NCBI GenBank assembly: GCA_030248295.1
Contig: JASANH010000138.1
Span: forward strand, 1-64,000
DNA from: Mesodorylaimus sp. YZB2_4
Lineage: Eukaryota > Nematoda > Enoplea > Dorylaimida > Dorylaimidae
Direction: 5' to 3'
DNA length: 64,000 bases
Program-made: the position numbers and the translations under genes
Notes under the pieces: model-generated
Seen by the model: only the letters and a program-made list of their open reading frames with translations
The model's database searches: none
Told to the model about the DNA's origin: nothing
Shown here: piece by piece, positions 43,313-54,356 of the stretch
Numbering within the stretch: the stretch's first letter is position 1
Layout of the letters: every line of letters begins with the position of its first letter

Positions 43313-46300
43313 TTAACGATGTTTCGCAATCGAAGGCTTGTTACGCAAATATAAAAACAATTTCAAGGAGCGCACGAACTTATTATACGTCATATACGAC
43401 AAAGATGGGCGCAGTTTCACCAAACACGAATTTAGTTGCTCGTTGACCTGCGAATTCACGCTTCTTACCACATCATCAGTCACGTATCGTTTGAGACAAT
43501 ATCCTATCGAACACGCAACATGGTTTTTCCAGTGCAACCGATCAACAAAAAATCGACTCTTGCGGAAACGCAAGGGTTCTCTCTTCAAACAGTAAACATG
43601 CAGCTTGCACGCATTGTCATATATAATGTTAGGCGGAACATATCTTGAGCAAAATGTTTCAAATGCCATGCGGGGGCTTTCAAAGCTTTCCATAACAGAG
43701 AACCCATAAGTAATACCATGTGGACATAAGTAAAGCATGAGTCCCGGCCCCAGAACTTTGTGGCCATGGCTTAGTTTGGTACATGTGTCTGATTCATCTT
43801 TGGACAAGCGCTCATCCGCATACTTACCACTACCACGACAAACAGGCCATGAAGGAAAGAAACTGAGAGGTGAGTCCTCTTTGGGGCCATAATCCTGATC
43901 AGATCCTCCAATAATTCCCAAAAACTGATTAGTATACTTGGTAAGAAGCATGCCGACAACACCACGGACGTCTTCAGGCAACTCGCCATGTAACTTCCGA
44001 ATGGGGACCAAACACTCGATAATGCTTGGACAATAGCGCCGCAATCGATCAACGAAACCAGATTGTCCAGGGTCGGCAATATCGCACTCGCCTGATGACA
44101 CTGCTCGTAGATCTCGCACAGCGTCGTCTGCATGCCGACCAAATTGGAAAAGACCGCTAAGCGGAGTGTTCTTGGTGAGCTCGACCAGGAAAAGCGCATA
44201 CGAATCTTCTGCTTTGCATCGACCAGCTGCTGTTAGACGAATCAAGAGAGCATGAAGCGCAGAATTCGCAAACTCCCGTCCAACCCGATCCAGTAACCTG
44301 TTGACATCCTCAGCAGTCATGACCGTTTTATTTCCATTGCACTTTCCGGTAGCAAAAAAGTGAAGCAGTTTCCTGTAACATTAACAGATGAATGACGTTA
44401 GCAGCCCACGTCTCACATTCACATTGGTACCTGGTCTTTTGCTCTGGAATAAAAACTCGCCGATCGTGTGTAATCCCGCGTAACGTTGGAAGAACAGTAC
44501 CATCTGGCCGAGAACCAGATGCCCTCTGCAGTTCGCGGATCAAATCCATTCGGCAGCTGATAGCCACTCCGTCCAAGACTATTACTTGTGGAAACCTAAG
44601 AGTGGCATGTTTTAAAAATTTAAATATATATGGCAAAAATCTGATTTACGTGCCGCACATGGGACACTCGAAGCCCAAACTTTCGTCGACCTGGATGAGA
44701 TCCACGAAACCAGTCCAGGCCCGGTACATGATCTCATACGGTATGGTCGCGAGGCCTTGATCTCTAGAACGCAAGTACTTCATCAGTCAAAACGTTCATT
44801 TTAAAAAATTGGTGGTTAAAGCAGGAACTTGGAACACGATTTAACGGTCTTTGCATCTCGTACCTGTTTAAAGACTCCTGAATATCGCAGAAGGCAATTA
44901 ATGGCGTTGCGTCCCGCTCGAAATGCCGCATGTAGTTAAACAATAAGCGATATTCAACTAAATGCTTATTGTTCACGTTAATAACACCTTCTTCGCGGCC
45001 ATCGTAGTAGATCTTACATCCACAAGATGCCGCTTCCCTGAAAACAGATTCCATAGCAAATCCTCGCGAACGTGAGGGAGTATCTACATACAGTACTCAC
45101 CTGTAGGTAATGGGACCACTGACATATGGGTTTCCGTTGATGTCATACACAGTGCAAGTTTTCAATTCTTTCTCTCCAAGCCATCGAGATCCATGATCGC
45201 AAAAATCACAGGTAGTAGCTGGTCGGAAAGGACCTGCAGAGAGAATGTAAAGCCAGATGAAAGTTTTTTATAAGCAACATGATACCTTTCAGAGGGCAAG
45301 GAAGGTTGACAAGCATTCCATCAATTAGTTCTATGCCTCGCGAGGAAAATATGGCTGCTCGTTCTTGCGGTGGTAGTACGGGAGGAAGCTCGATATCGAA
45401 CTCCTTATAATTGCTCTTGAATATGGATGCATGTTGGCAGCTGTAAAAAATATGAAGAACACAGTAGCAGTAATAATGAATCTAGAAAAAGAATTACTAG
45501 TTTTTTCCAGAGCACGTTAGGCACTTTAGGTGACCTTTCTTCGATCGTTTCACCATTCCAAAGCTGACGCCTGGAGCTTTGACTGACCAAAGTAAATTGG
45601 GATCGTTGGCATGCTGTTCGATTCCAACATCGTCCACGATCTCGCCCATGGAGCCACGTAATTGAATTTTCAATTCCTCAACAACTGAACAATGAATGCA
45701 ATACGCCGCTTTAACGTCTAAAATTTTTCCTGGTGGTAGAGCTTTGGTGCAATCCCATCCTCGAAGCTCAATACGAAGTGAGGAACCATCACAGCATGTG
45801 CACTCCAAAAGAATGGTCTGATTGAAGTCATAATCAAAGAAAACCAGCGGCGAGACAACGGGAAATTCGTCCATACGAAGTTTATGCAAACTTCGATTCC
45901 ACCCAGCGATTGCGACCGCATCCGAGTTGCCAATTACAAAAACTTGCTCCGAACATTGAAGGGCCGTATAATATTGAACTTCTAGACTTAAGCCACGTGT
46001 TTCAGGCTGGCTTTCCTGAATGGACAGAGCTCCTACCGAATCCGCTAGTTCTTCTTCACCAGTGCGACGATTTGTATCCAATAGTCTGACCGATTCTTGC
46101 ATCGACGGAGATAATGGAATCCTTGTCGGAAGGGCTGACACTGAAGGCAATTTTGATTTCTTGGTTTTCCCGCGGGAAGACATTGCACAAGGAATCTTTG
46201 ACAAAGACGACAAAGGCAATTCAGGTCGAGTCTGAAGTTCTTTCCCAGGGCTGGTAACTTTGACTGTAGACCAGGGATCATTCAAATCCTCCATCGTTAC

Positions 46301-46342
46301 AGGAACAGTCCCAAGTCTGGAAGATTTCTTTGAACGTGGCAT
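43313..46342 (-). CDS. KDZ (Kyakuja-Dileera-Zisupton) superfamily transposase, intact
   Basis: Seven exons (45498-46342, 45286-45440, 45101-45233, 44864-45037, 44650-44763, 44431-44595, 43313-44372) join into 881 codons without a break. The N-terminus is basic and Ser-rich. Zinc-binding pairs follow (CTCCDG, CIHC, CLTC), then CDFCDHGSRW, CTVYDINGNPYVSGP and CPMCG. The catalytic core has the first Asp in QVIVLDGVAISCRMD, the second in IIYDNACKLHVYC followed by the family signature FFVDRLHWKNHVACSIGY, and a Glu in VNSQVNEQLNS. This is the KDZ pattern also found in domesticated HMGXB3. Intact frames across six introns suggest a recently active element or a domesticated gene. Terminal inverted repeats were not identified. 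Confidence 0.8.
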
Positions 46343-46720
46343 GGCCTGACACCAGCGTAAACTTCAGCTGCAAACAAGAAAGAGTCGAACACAGTCGAGT
46401 CCGTTTAATGTCACCAGCTCTAGACAAGAAGAACTAGACGCGTTTTTTCCCGCGAAATCCTAGTTTTTGACCATTTTGCACTTTTTTCAGACTACAAAGA
46501 GGGCAAATGTGACGCTTTTTCTAATGCTTAATCCCACTTGACCAAGAAATTTATGTGACAGTAAGCAAACCAAATTCAGTGTGATAATAGGCGAACTCAA
46601 AGTACAGACAAAGTATAGAGAAAAAAATTTGGGACTTTGAAAACCTGTGACAATATCGGGAGTGAGACGTTATATGGTCTGACTATAAGTGGATTCGACT
46701 GTAACCAGGAATGGCATGGC

Positions 46721-48928
46721 TTATAACTAGCTTCTTCAAATTACAATGGTTCCTACCGCATTCAGGCTTACCTTCTTTTATTTTCGTCACTTTCGTTGTG
46801 TTTTCGTCTCTCTCGTATCATCGTCGTATCTATTTCTCGTCTCTCTGTACAAATCAGACCGGATCGAAATTTGTCGGACAGAGGTTTTTTAACCCAACCC
46901 CGCCCAGCAGCAGACTACATGGGGTATTTGGGATAGAGCGAGCGTCGCTCTACCCGACATACGGCTGGCGATGCGGTGCCGCCTGGCCATAGACCAGTCG
47001 CGCTGGGCGACCCCCGCCCAGCCATGCATTTACATGGCATCATATACCTGGTTCATCGCACTGGGTCTGCGACTGTCGCGAATCGGTAGCCGTTGACGGA
47101 CGCGTGCCTTGTTGGCGGCGTATGCGTTAGGACACTAGCGTTTATATAAATAGAGTTCTTTCAAACCGACCGTACACTATGACAGTAAAGCGAAAAACCT
47201 CGTTCTTACGTCCTAACATGATAACCGGCCTAGCGGGTGTAAAGTGTCATCTATCGTCCTTCTTTAAATCACTCGCGGTTGCTCTCCAACCCGCGACAGC
47301 GACTCGCGTATCTTTGCGTACCTGGCCTTTGTTCGTACGCCGTTTTCCAAGCTGGGAGTAAGAGAAGACCAGGCAGGACAGAATAATATTCTTGTAAGGC
47401 TATCGAAGTGGTGTCCGCAACTCGGCCTCTGGCAACGAGACGCCATTAAAGTGTGCTTTTGAAACCGCGCAGTGAGATATAGAACCTATGTGCAGTATAT
47501 GTGGCCCGTCACGCGGGTGACTACTCGAGCTTGATGTTGCTCTAAAACATGAAACATGAGCAAAGGGAAATCTACTCATTAATAAGAGGTAAATCGACAG
47601 GAAATGTAGCCATCCTCGATTTCTTCAATGGTACTCAGTGGCACTGTTTTTCTCTGCAGCTGGCGTAGACCTAACTTCAGCTGTCCTCTCCTGGCATGAA
47701 ATAGCTTTGTTCATATCTCAAGATGGAAATGATGTTATGCAAGGACGCTGCGAATGACCACTGGGCACGATGCGGAAATATGTTGACCTGAGGGACAAAT
47801 CGGACTGCCATCTGTCAAACTCTGTAGTTGTAGTCGAGCAAATTGAAACTTACGAGTTAGATTCATTGTCTGGCCTGTGTGCGAGTACTGTATTTAGGTG
47901 GGGCTGCGATGATTCAAAGGCTTACTGCTGGTGGCACCATGCACAGGCTGCATTGTCTCCAATCTATGCAACGCCCGTGGCAGTTCATTTTATGCTGTAC
48001 CTCATCACCAAACGCTGTGCACTGAGGGTGAAGGACACATTACTCGGGTAAAATCATTTCGTCAACGGCAGTGTGCCTTATTCTCTGGCAGGCATGATAG
48101 CGTGAATGCAGCTGCGCACCAAGTTACGAAGCCGAATGCTCTCACGAAGTTCCTTCGCTCCTGAGTGACTTCTGATTTCTGTCTTCAACCATACCTCATC
48201 GTCAGGGCGAATTTCTGAGTCAAACCACGTGTGTTTAAGAGTCACGAAGAAAGGCAGAAGACCATACATAGCATGGACGGACACAGCTAATCCAGTATGT
48301 CTAGGCAGTGGATATGATCAATGACATATCCAATTGTTCGCCACAACATCCGTCTCGTCTTTAGTCGACATTCGAACACCTGCTTTCAACACCGACGTGT
48401 GTCAGTGTACGTCTATACATCATCGTCTTGACTTCTAAGCCAGCGAGGCTATCCAAATTTTTATGTTTTCTGTTCACTTTTTGACTGGCTACCTACTTCT
48501 TCATAGAATGCAGACCGCACTAGAAATGGTTTTTCACCAGTGCTTAGCTTTCGTTCGGGAAACAGGTTAAGACCATGTTAGCTCTTTTATCATCCGCCAG
48601 GCAGTTGGTGGCGCGGACGGTTCCAACGTGTCGACCAATTAGACGTTTGATTTGAGACGTCAGTTGTGGAGAGTCAGGATTTACAGCTACCCATTCGTGT
48701 AAAAGAAGACGTGTTCGCTGACTCGGCGCCCGCTTCTATAGTCGTCTGAGAGACATTGGCAGTCACAGAATTCACAGTGGCAGCAGTCTATATGCCAGAG
48801 TTTGGCATTTTCAAGCTTTACATTTATGAAAGCACTTTAGTCAAAGCCCGTTTTTACCCGCTCTCTCCATTTCTTACTCCTCTCGCCGTCACCTCCAATA
48901 TCTACTTTCCGAACAGAGCGATACGCCA
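46721..48928. other. Intergenic stretch, no gene seen
   Basis: No supported gene. The GC-rich part near 46910-47110 has no recognised RNA gene. At about 48016-48070 a sequence ('gcactgagggtgaaggacac' ... 'aaaatcatttcg') matches the body of the SINE copies at 55.1 and 58.5 kb. A minus-strand reading at 48078-48284 (FFVTLKHTWFDSEIRPDDEV) has some coding look but no splice partners. Confidence 0.4.
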
Positions 48929-51900
48929 ATGGATAAAAACAGTAATCTCGAGGAAGATAGATCTACAAAAACAGAAAGTACCAAATCGTCCAATCTAAAT
49001 TGCGCGCATGTAAAACGACGTAAAATATGTATTTGGCTCGGGTTAGCTTTACTCTCGATTTTAATTATTTTGGCCATCAGTCTTCCTTTAATATTTTTTT
49101 ATAACACAAAGACAGTCCTGTCGGACAGCGCGTCTCGTAGTCAATCGTCATCACGACTAGATCGATGGCTAGTACCCATAAAGTATGATCTACATTTAAA
49201 GACTTACATTCCATCCGATGCTACTCTGGGAAAAGTGAACCAACCATCCTATGCCAGTGAACTAAACTTTACTTTCGATGGCAATGTGAGCATTTACGTG
49301 GAATGTCGGAAATCGATCGATTCAATTTTATTGAACGCTAAGAAATTGAACACAAGCATTGAGCGTATACGAGTTCGTGAGATGGACACGAATGAGCGAC
49401 CGGTAAGGAATGTCCATGTTGCAAATTTGCAGCTGCTGCCAGAACAAGAACAGTTGCGGATTTTGTTGCAAGAATCATTAGAAGAAGGCAAGATATATCA
49501 AGTGTCGATTCTGTACCGAGGCGAACACGGAACCGATTTATTCGGGTTCTATCGCAGTTCATATGTCGAGAAGGGTGTGACTAGGTGAGGAAATGGTGAG
49601 GCGATGATAAGGGGATGATAGTTTGGCATGCTTTAGATGGATGGTGGTCACTCAGTTCCAACCGACAGCGGCGAGAAAAGCATTGCCTTGCTTCGATGAA
49701 CCTGATATGAAAGCAGTATTCGTGGTCAAGCTGACCCACCCCACTAACATGATTGCACTGTCGAATATGATGGAGGAAAGAAGAGAAACTGAGGAGTAAG
49801 TTCTTTGGGCGGAGAGTGCATAAAATTCTCACGCTAAAGAGGACCACAGCTGACACCCGCTACCAGTGCTGGGATCACAGACGAGTCGTTGCTACATTGC
49901 AACACTTCTCTGGTTGGCTATTTCAGAGATAACTGGGCCACCACCCACTTCCGACCGTCTCCCAAGATGTCCACTTACGTCCTGGCCTTGTTCGTATCCG
50001 AGTTTGAATACCGCTCGAGTCGGACTTCGAAGGGAGTTCTGGTAAGTCTTCTCAATCTGACTGTAGGTTCTTAGAGTCAAAAGCATCTGTGCTATACAGT
50101 TTCGAGTTTGGGCGAGACCATCTCAAATACAGTTTGCGGAATACGCGTCGCAGATAGGTCCTCGAATCTTGGAATACTTTGAAGGCTATTTCCAAATACC
50201 GTTTCCTTTGGAGAAGCAAGGTAATAAACTCACAATCAGTAAGGTGACCTGAGATCATGAAACAGTTTTTTTAGACATGGTGTCTTTGCCCGACTTTGAT
50301 GCGGGTGCAATGGAGAACTGGGGCTTGATAACTTACAGGGAGATCTATTTGCTGTGGAGTCCTCGCTCGTCGATGGGTGCTTATCGACAACGTATCGCCG
50401 AGATCATTGCGCACGAACTTGCTCACCAGTGGTTCGGCAACCTGGTCACTATGAAGTGGTGGGATGACATCTGGCTAAACGAGGGTTTCGCCACTTACAT
50501 GCAGTATTTGGGCGCTGACTTTTCATCTGATGGAGGCTACCACATGGTGAGTGAGAGCTTTTAGACTAAGGTAAGCAGTGATTTTGGATGTACAGAGTTC
50601 AGAAATGAGCGTGGTTCGAACGAAAAATCAAACAGTAGGCATACTATCCAACCACTCATTGTGCGTGCTTTCTGCAACTACATGGCTTTAGCCTTTTTTT
50701 ACTCATCCGCGCAGAACGATCAGTTTGTTCCCAGTGCCATCCAAGCATCGATGGAAATGGACCAGCTTGGTTCATCTCACCCGCTTCATGTCGGTGTGAC
50801 AAATCCCGCCGAAATTTTTCAAATTTTTGATCGGATTTCCTACGAAAAAGTACAGCAGCACTCAAAAGCTGACTTGTCGAAAATTTTAAGTTCTTCTCTG
50901 CAGGGTGCCTCTGTTCTGCGGATGCTGCAAAGTCTTGTCGGAGAGGCGACATTTCAGAACGCTTTGACTCAATATTTGAATCGATACCAGTACGGCAACG
51001 CTGACCATAAGGATATGTGGAAATCTTTGACAGAGGTTAGAATGCCGTGAGTGTCGTCAAGAGATGTCGTCAAGACCACTTTTAATGCAGGCAGTACAAA
51101 AAGAGGGTACAGCAATTGACTGGAATGGACACCCATTGAATGTGACGGAATTTATGGAACACTGGACAGAGCAAATGGCATTTCCTTTGATCACTGTCGA
51201 AAACCGACCAGAATCTAACCAAGTTCAGTTCCGTCAATCGCGATTCAAACTTTATGATAACCCTGACAATCCACGGTTCGCCAATCCTAAGCATGGATAC
51301 AAGTGGAATGTACCAGTCTGGTATCAGGTGGGACCGGATGGCGAACTGCGACAGACGTGGGTTAAGGCAACCAATTTAAGTATGGGTACCAACCCTGGAG
51401 ACGGGGCCTGAAGTGCGCGTTGTCTACATTCGCCCCTCATATTAGGTTCAGAGACAGTGGTCGAGATCAGCGCTGGTGAATCTCATCAATGGCTACTGGT
51501 CAATCCCGGAGTCAGGGGTTTCTATCGAGTCAGCTACGACGAGGACAACTGGTCGCAGCTGATCGCGCAGTTGAAGGGTGGCGATTATGAGGTGATACGG
51601 CATTAACCCTGACATGGCCGCTGAAGAACTTTGGTCTTTATAGAAAATCGAAGTCGGTAGCCGTGCGCAGCTTTTGGACGATGCATTCACGCTGGCAAAG
51701 GCTGGCTTGCTGTCTTATAAAGTGCCGTTGGAGTTGACGAAGTATCTGCCCGATGAGAATGCAGTAGTGCCTTGGACAACCGCGACATACAATTTTGAAT
51801 TTTTGAAAGAGATGTTACAACATACTGAAAATGGAACATCCTTGAAGGTGAGTTCCATGTTCCCTTATGATATCTGCCTCAGCCTCGACAGTGGGCACTT

Positions 51901-52990
51901 GACAAATAACACAGGTTTTTTCAGAAATACGCAGCTAAGCTAGTCGAACCAGTTTATCATCGAGTTGGGATTGAGAGACACGGATTCGGCGAAGAGGATG
52001 TCGTGAAGAGGTACAGCCACAGCCTTACATAATGACCTTTTAGTCGCTCTATTCCACTTCAGTAAGCTCCGCTTCCTGGCTTGGAGTTTGGCCTGCGATA
52101 TGGACTTGCCTCATTGCAAAGATTCAATGAAGATCTTGTTCGACCATTTCAAAGCCGCTTGTCCCCATCAGCCGGCCAGTTCGGAGTGCAATCCGTAAGC
52201 ATATGCGTATTTGCGCATCCGAGTAGCTGAACGACATCGCGCGCGTTTAGGATAGCTCCGACGCTGAGGCAGCTAATGTACTGCGAAGGTATCGTGCAAG
52301 GTGATACGAATGACTGGAACTATCTTTGGGACAAGTACGTACAAGAAGATGTGTCGTGGGAAAAATCAAATCTAATGGTCGGCTTAAGCTGCTCAAAGGA
52401 TCTCGATATTCTAGAAAAGTGCGTGTGTGCTGATCCAATTGTGACACGGTCACTCAGGTGTGTCGAGACAGTGCCTCTCAAAATGATACTCTGTATCTGC
52501 GCAGGATACTGGACAAAGCTATTGCCGGAGATGAAATTCGCATGTCCGAGGTCGGGGTGGTCTTTGTCAATGTGGCGAGGAATCCGGTTGGGATCAAAGT
52601 CCTGTGGAAGTATGTCAGCCATAACTGGCCACTGCTGAAAGCCAGGTAAAACCATGCTCTTGTACTTTATATGATCCTAACCTGCACCTCTCGCCAGATA
52701 TGATGGCACGTCTACTCTGGGCGCACTAGTCAAAGCAGCGACTCATGGTTTCAATACTGATCAGCAATTGCAAATGGTATGTGTGTGGCACATACAACTA
52801 CACTGATTGAACTTCTGGCTGCTACCATCCATTTCAGCTAAAAGATTTTATGAAATCGCAAGATGGTGATTTCGGCACGAGTGAAACAATCTTCGAACAG
52901 CAACTTGAACAGACAAAAACCAATATCGAATGGATGAAAAGAAATGAGCACGATGCCATGTCATGGTTCGATGAACAATTGGTCAGATGA
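48929..52990 (+). CDS. M1-family membrane aminopeptidase (ERAP/APN/APA-like)
   Basis: A zinc ectopeptidase that removes N-terminal residues from peptides, here type II membrane-anchored. The short cytosolic N-terminus ([17 protein letters not shown]) is followed by a TM anchor ([20 protein letters not shown]). About fifteen exons follow. Signatures in order: [18 protein letters not shown], the substrate-recognition motif GAMEN ([10 protein letters not shown]), the zinc/catalytic site [10 protein letters not shown] with the third ligand in [24 protein letters not shown] across an intron, and the ERAP1-like C-terminal domain with a [18 protein letters not shown] segment. It ends in [19 protein letters not shown] at 52988. 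All catalytic elements are present. It cannot be assigned to one subfamily by eye. Confidence 0.92.
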
Positions 52991-53479
52991 GTAGGAAATG
53001 TTAACAAGCTTGGACACTGTCTCAGGTGATATACCGAATCATGTGAAAACGTGCTCGTATCGAATGGCCTAGAGCTTGAGATGCCCCAGAGGTGATGAAT
53101 TTTTCCGCTCTTTTGACAATGACCACATGAGAATTCAATGCCTTAAAAGCACAGCGAAAAAGCTCAGGGGCAAACAGGCAATAACAAAAAGGAATGTGGT
53201 GGGTATTGGAACCATGCAATAAAGCAGACCCGCAAACAGAGATTTCTTCTTTATATCTGGTGCCTTGATCGTGTGCACAGATGGAAGAGAATTGTAGATC
53301 AACTGCCCCGTGTTGCCTATACGTAATCTTGTTCGCGCCAAGTCGGGTGACGCTGTAATGTGGCTGAACTCCTTCCATTTTTGGTAGGGCCTACGCATAT
53401 ACGTACTAGCTGGCTTCTTTGGGAACGGCCATTCTTCGCTCCGTGCGACCAGCAGTCCAGCCGGTCTTCTTTGAGCTCT

Positions 53480-54060
53480 CGTCTTCGTTCAAGGCCAGTC
53501 GATCCGAACAAGAATATCGATCCCGGCGATATCAAGACCGAACCGGTTGATCAATTGTGATACAATGCCCCGTTCGACGAGTTCTTCAAAGTGCGAATCC
53601 GTCGGACAAATGGCAACGTGCGACGCATTAGCTTCCATCTCAAGAGCACCATCAGATCAGAACGCATCGAATGAGCCCCACTGGTGCTTGGACGCCAGCA
53701 AGACGGCCACGTTGTGGGTCAAGCCCTTCTCTGGTTTCTACACGCAGTCCGATCAAGTGACCATCGAATGGACCACGCCCCGGCCAGCACCCCAAGAAGT
53801 ACAGACGCGACCGGTTCACAGTCGACTCCGTCGTCCGCCGCAAGAACATGGCCCTCAAGTACAACGAGTGACCTCGATCGCGATAAGTCCCATGGACGTG
53901 CCTGATGCTTGCTCAAGCTTGACCTCGATGCTAACTGTGTCCGGAACCCGTAAAAGTTCAACAAGCCTTGAGTCCTGATCGACAGACAAACAGAATATGG
54001 CTTTGAGAATAGGATGCACACGAAAAGCAAGCGATCCCAGGAAGTTCTTCTGGATGACTC
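53480..54060 (+). pseudogene. Major sperm protein pseudogene with 3' flank
   Basis: MSP-like segments appear in order but in different frames: NIDPGDIKTEPVDQL (cf. the MSP opening PPGDIQTQP), a stop, then YNAPFDEFFKVRI (cf. FNAPYDD), RRISFHLKSTIRSERI, WCLDASKTATLWVK, SDQVTIEWT (cf. the MSP DRITVEWT), and DRFTVDSVVRRKNMALKYNE with a stop at about 53870. At least one in-frame stop and two frameshifts break it. MSPs are the motile cytoskeletal proteins of nematode sperm. The C-terminus and following DNA resemble the copy at 28.64-28.96 kb, in opposite orientation. It sits between the aminopeptidase and DUOX 3' ends. Confidence 0.8.
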
Positions 54061-54356
54061 GCAACAGGCCTGTATCAGTCGAGTAATTGTATTTGCCTTA
54101 TCGTTTAAAGTTGAAGCATCCACGCACATTGCAGCTCATAAAAAGTCGTCTCTTGCCTGCTCTTGAGTTTTTCCTGCAAAATTTTAAATTCTAAGCTATT
54201 ACGTTTTAGTCAACCGTAATTAGATAATGATTAGAAATTCCAAAAAAGAAACGGAAAAATCTAAAATTTAAGCAAAGAAGTGGAATACAAGCAATAATCG
54301 CGATCACGCTCAAGGATGCGCGCATAGATCGGCTGGCTCAATCTCCTGATAGAGGT

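Larger units (their letters stand above)
41194..46720. mobile_element. Candidate KDZ DNA transposon (transposase plus Ulp1 protease)
   Basis: The convergent Ulp1-type protease gene and KDZ transposase gene lie within 5.2 kb with only 178 bp between their stops. Ulp1 proteases are known passengers of several transposon superfamilies including Zisupton. Outer ends are not defined: the sequence near 46676-46702 ('actataagtggattcgactg') looks like a terminal repeat of some DNA elements, but no matching inverted copy is found at the left. Boundaries are therefore approximate. Confidence 0.55.

Noticed and set aside
46676-46702. Terminal-repeat-like sequence as the right end of the KDZ element
   Set aside because: No inverted partner was found between 40.5 and 43.3 kb, so it is not used as a boundary.
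53547-53978. Plus-strand ORF as an intact gene
   Set aside because: It covers only one frame of a frameshifted MSP relic and includes its 3' flank.
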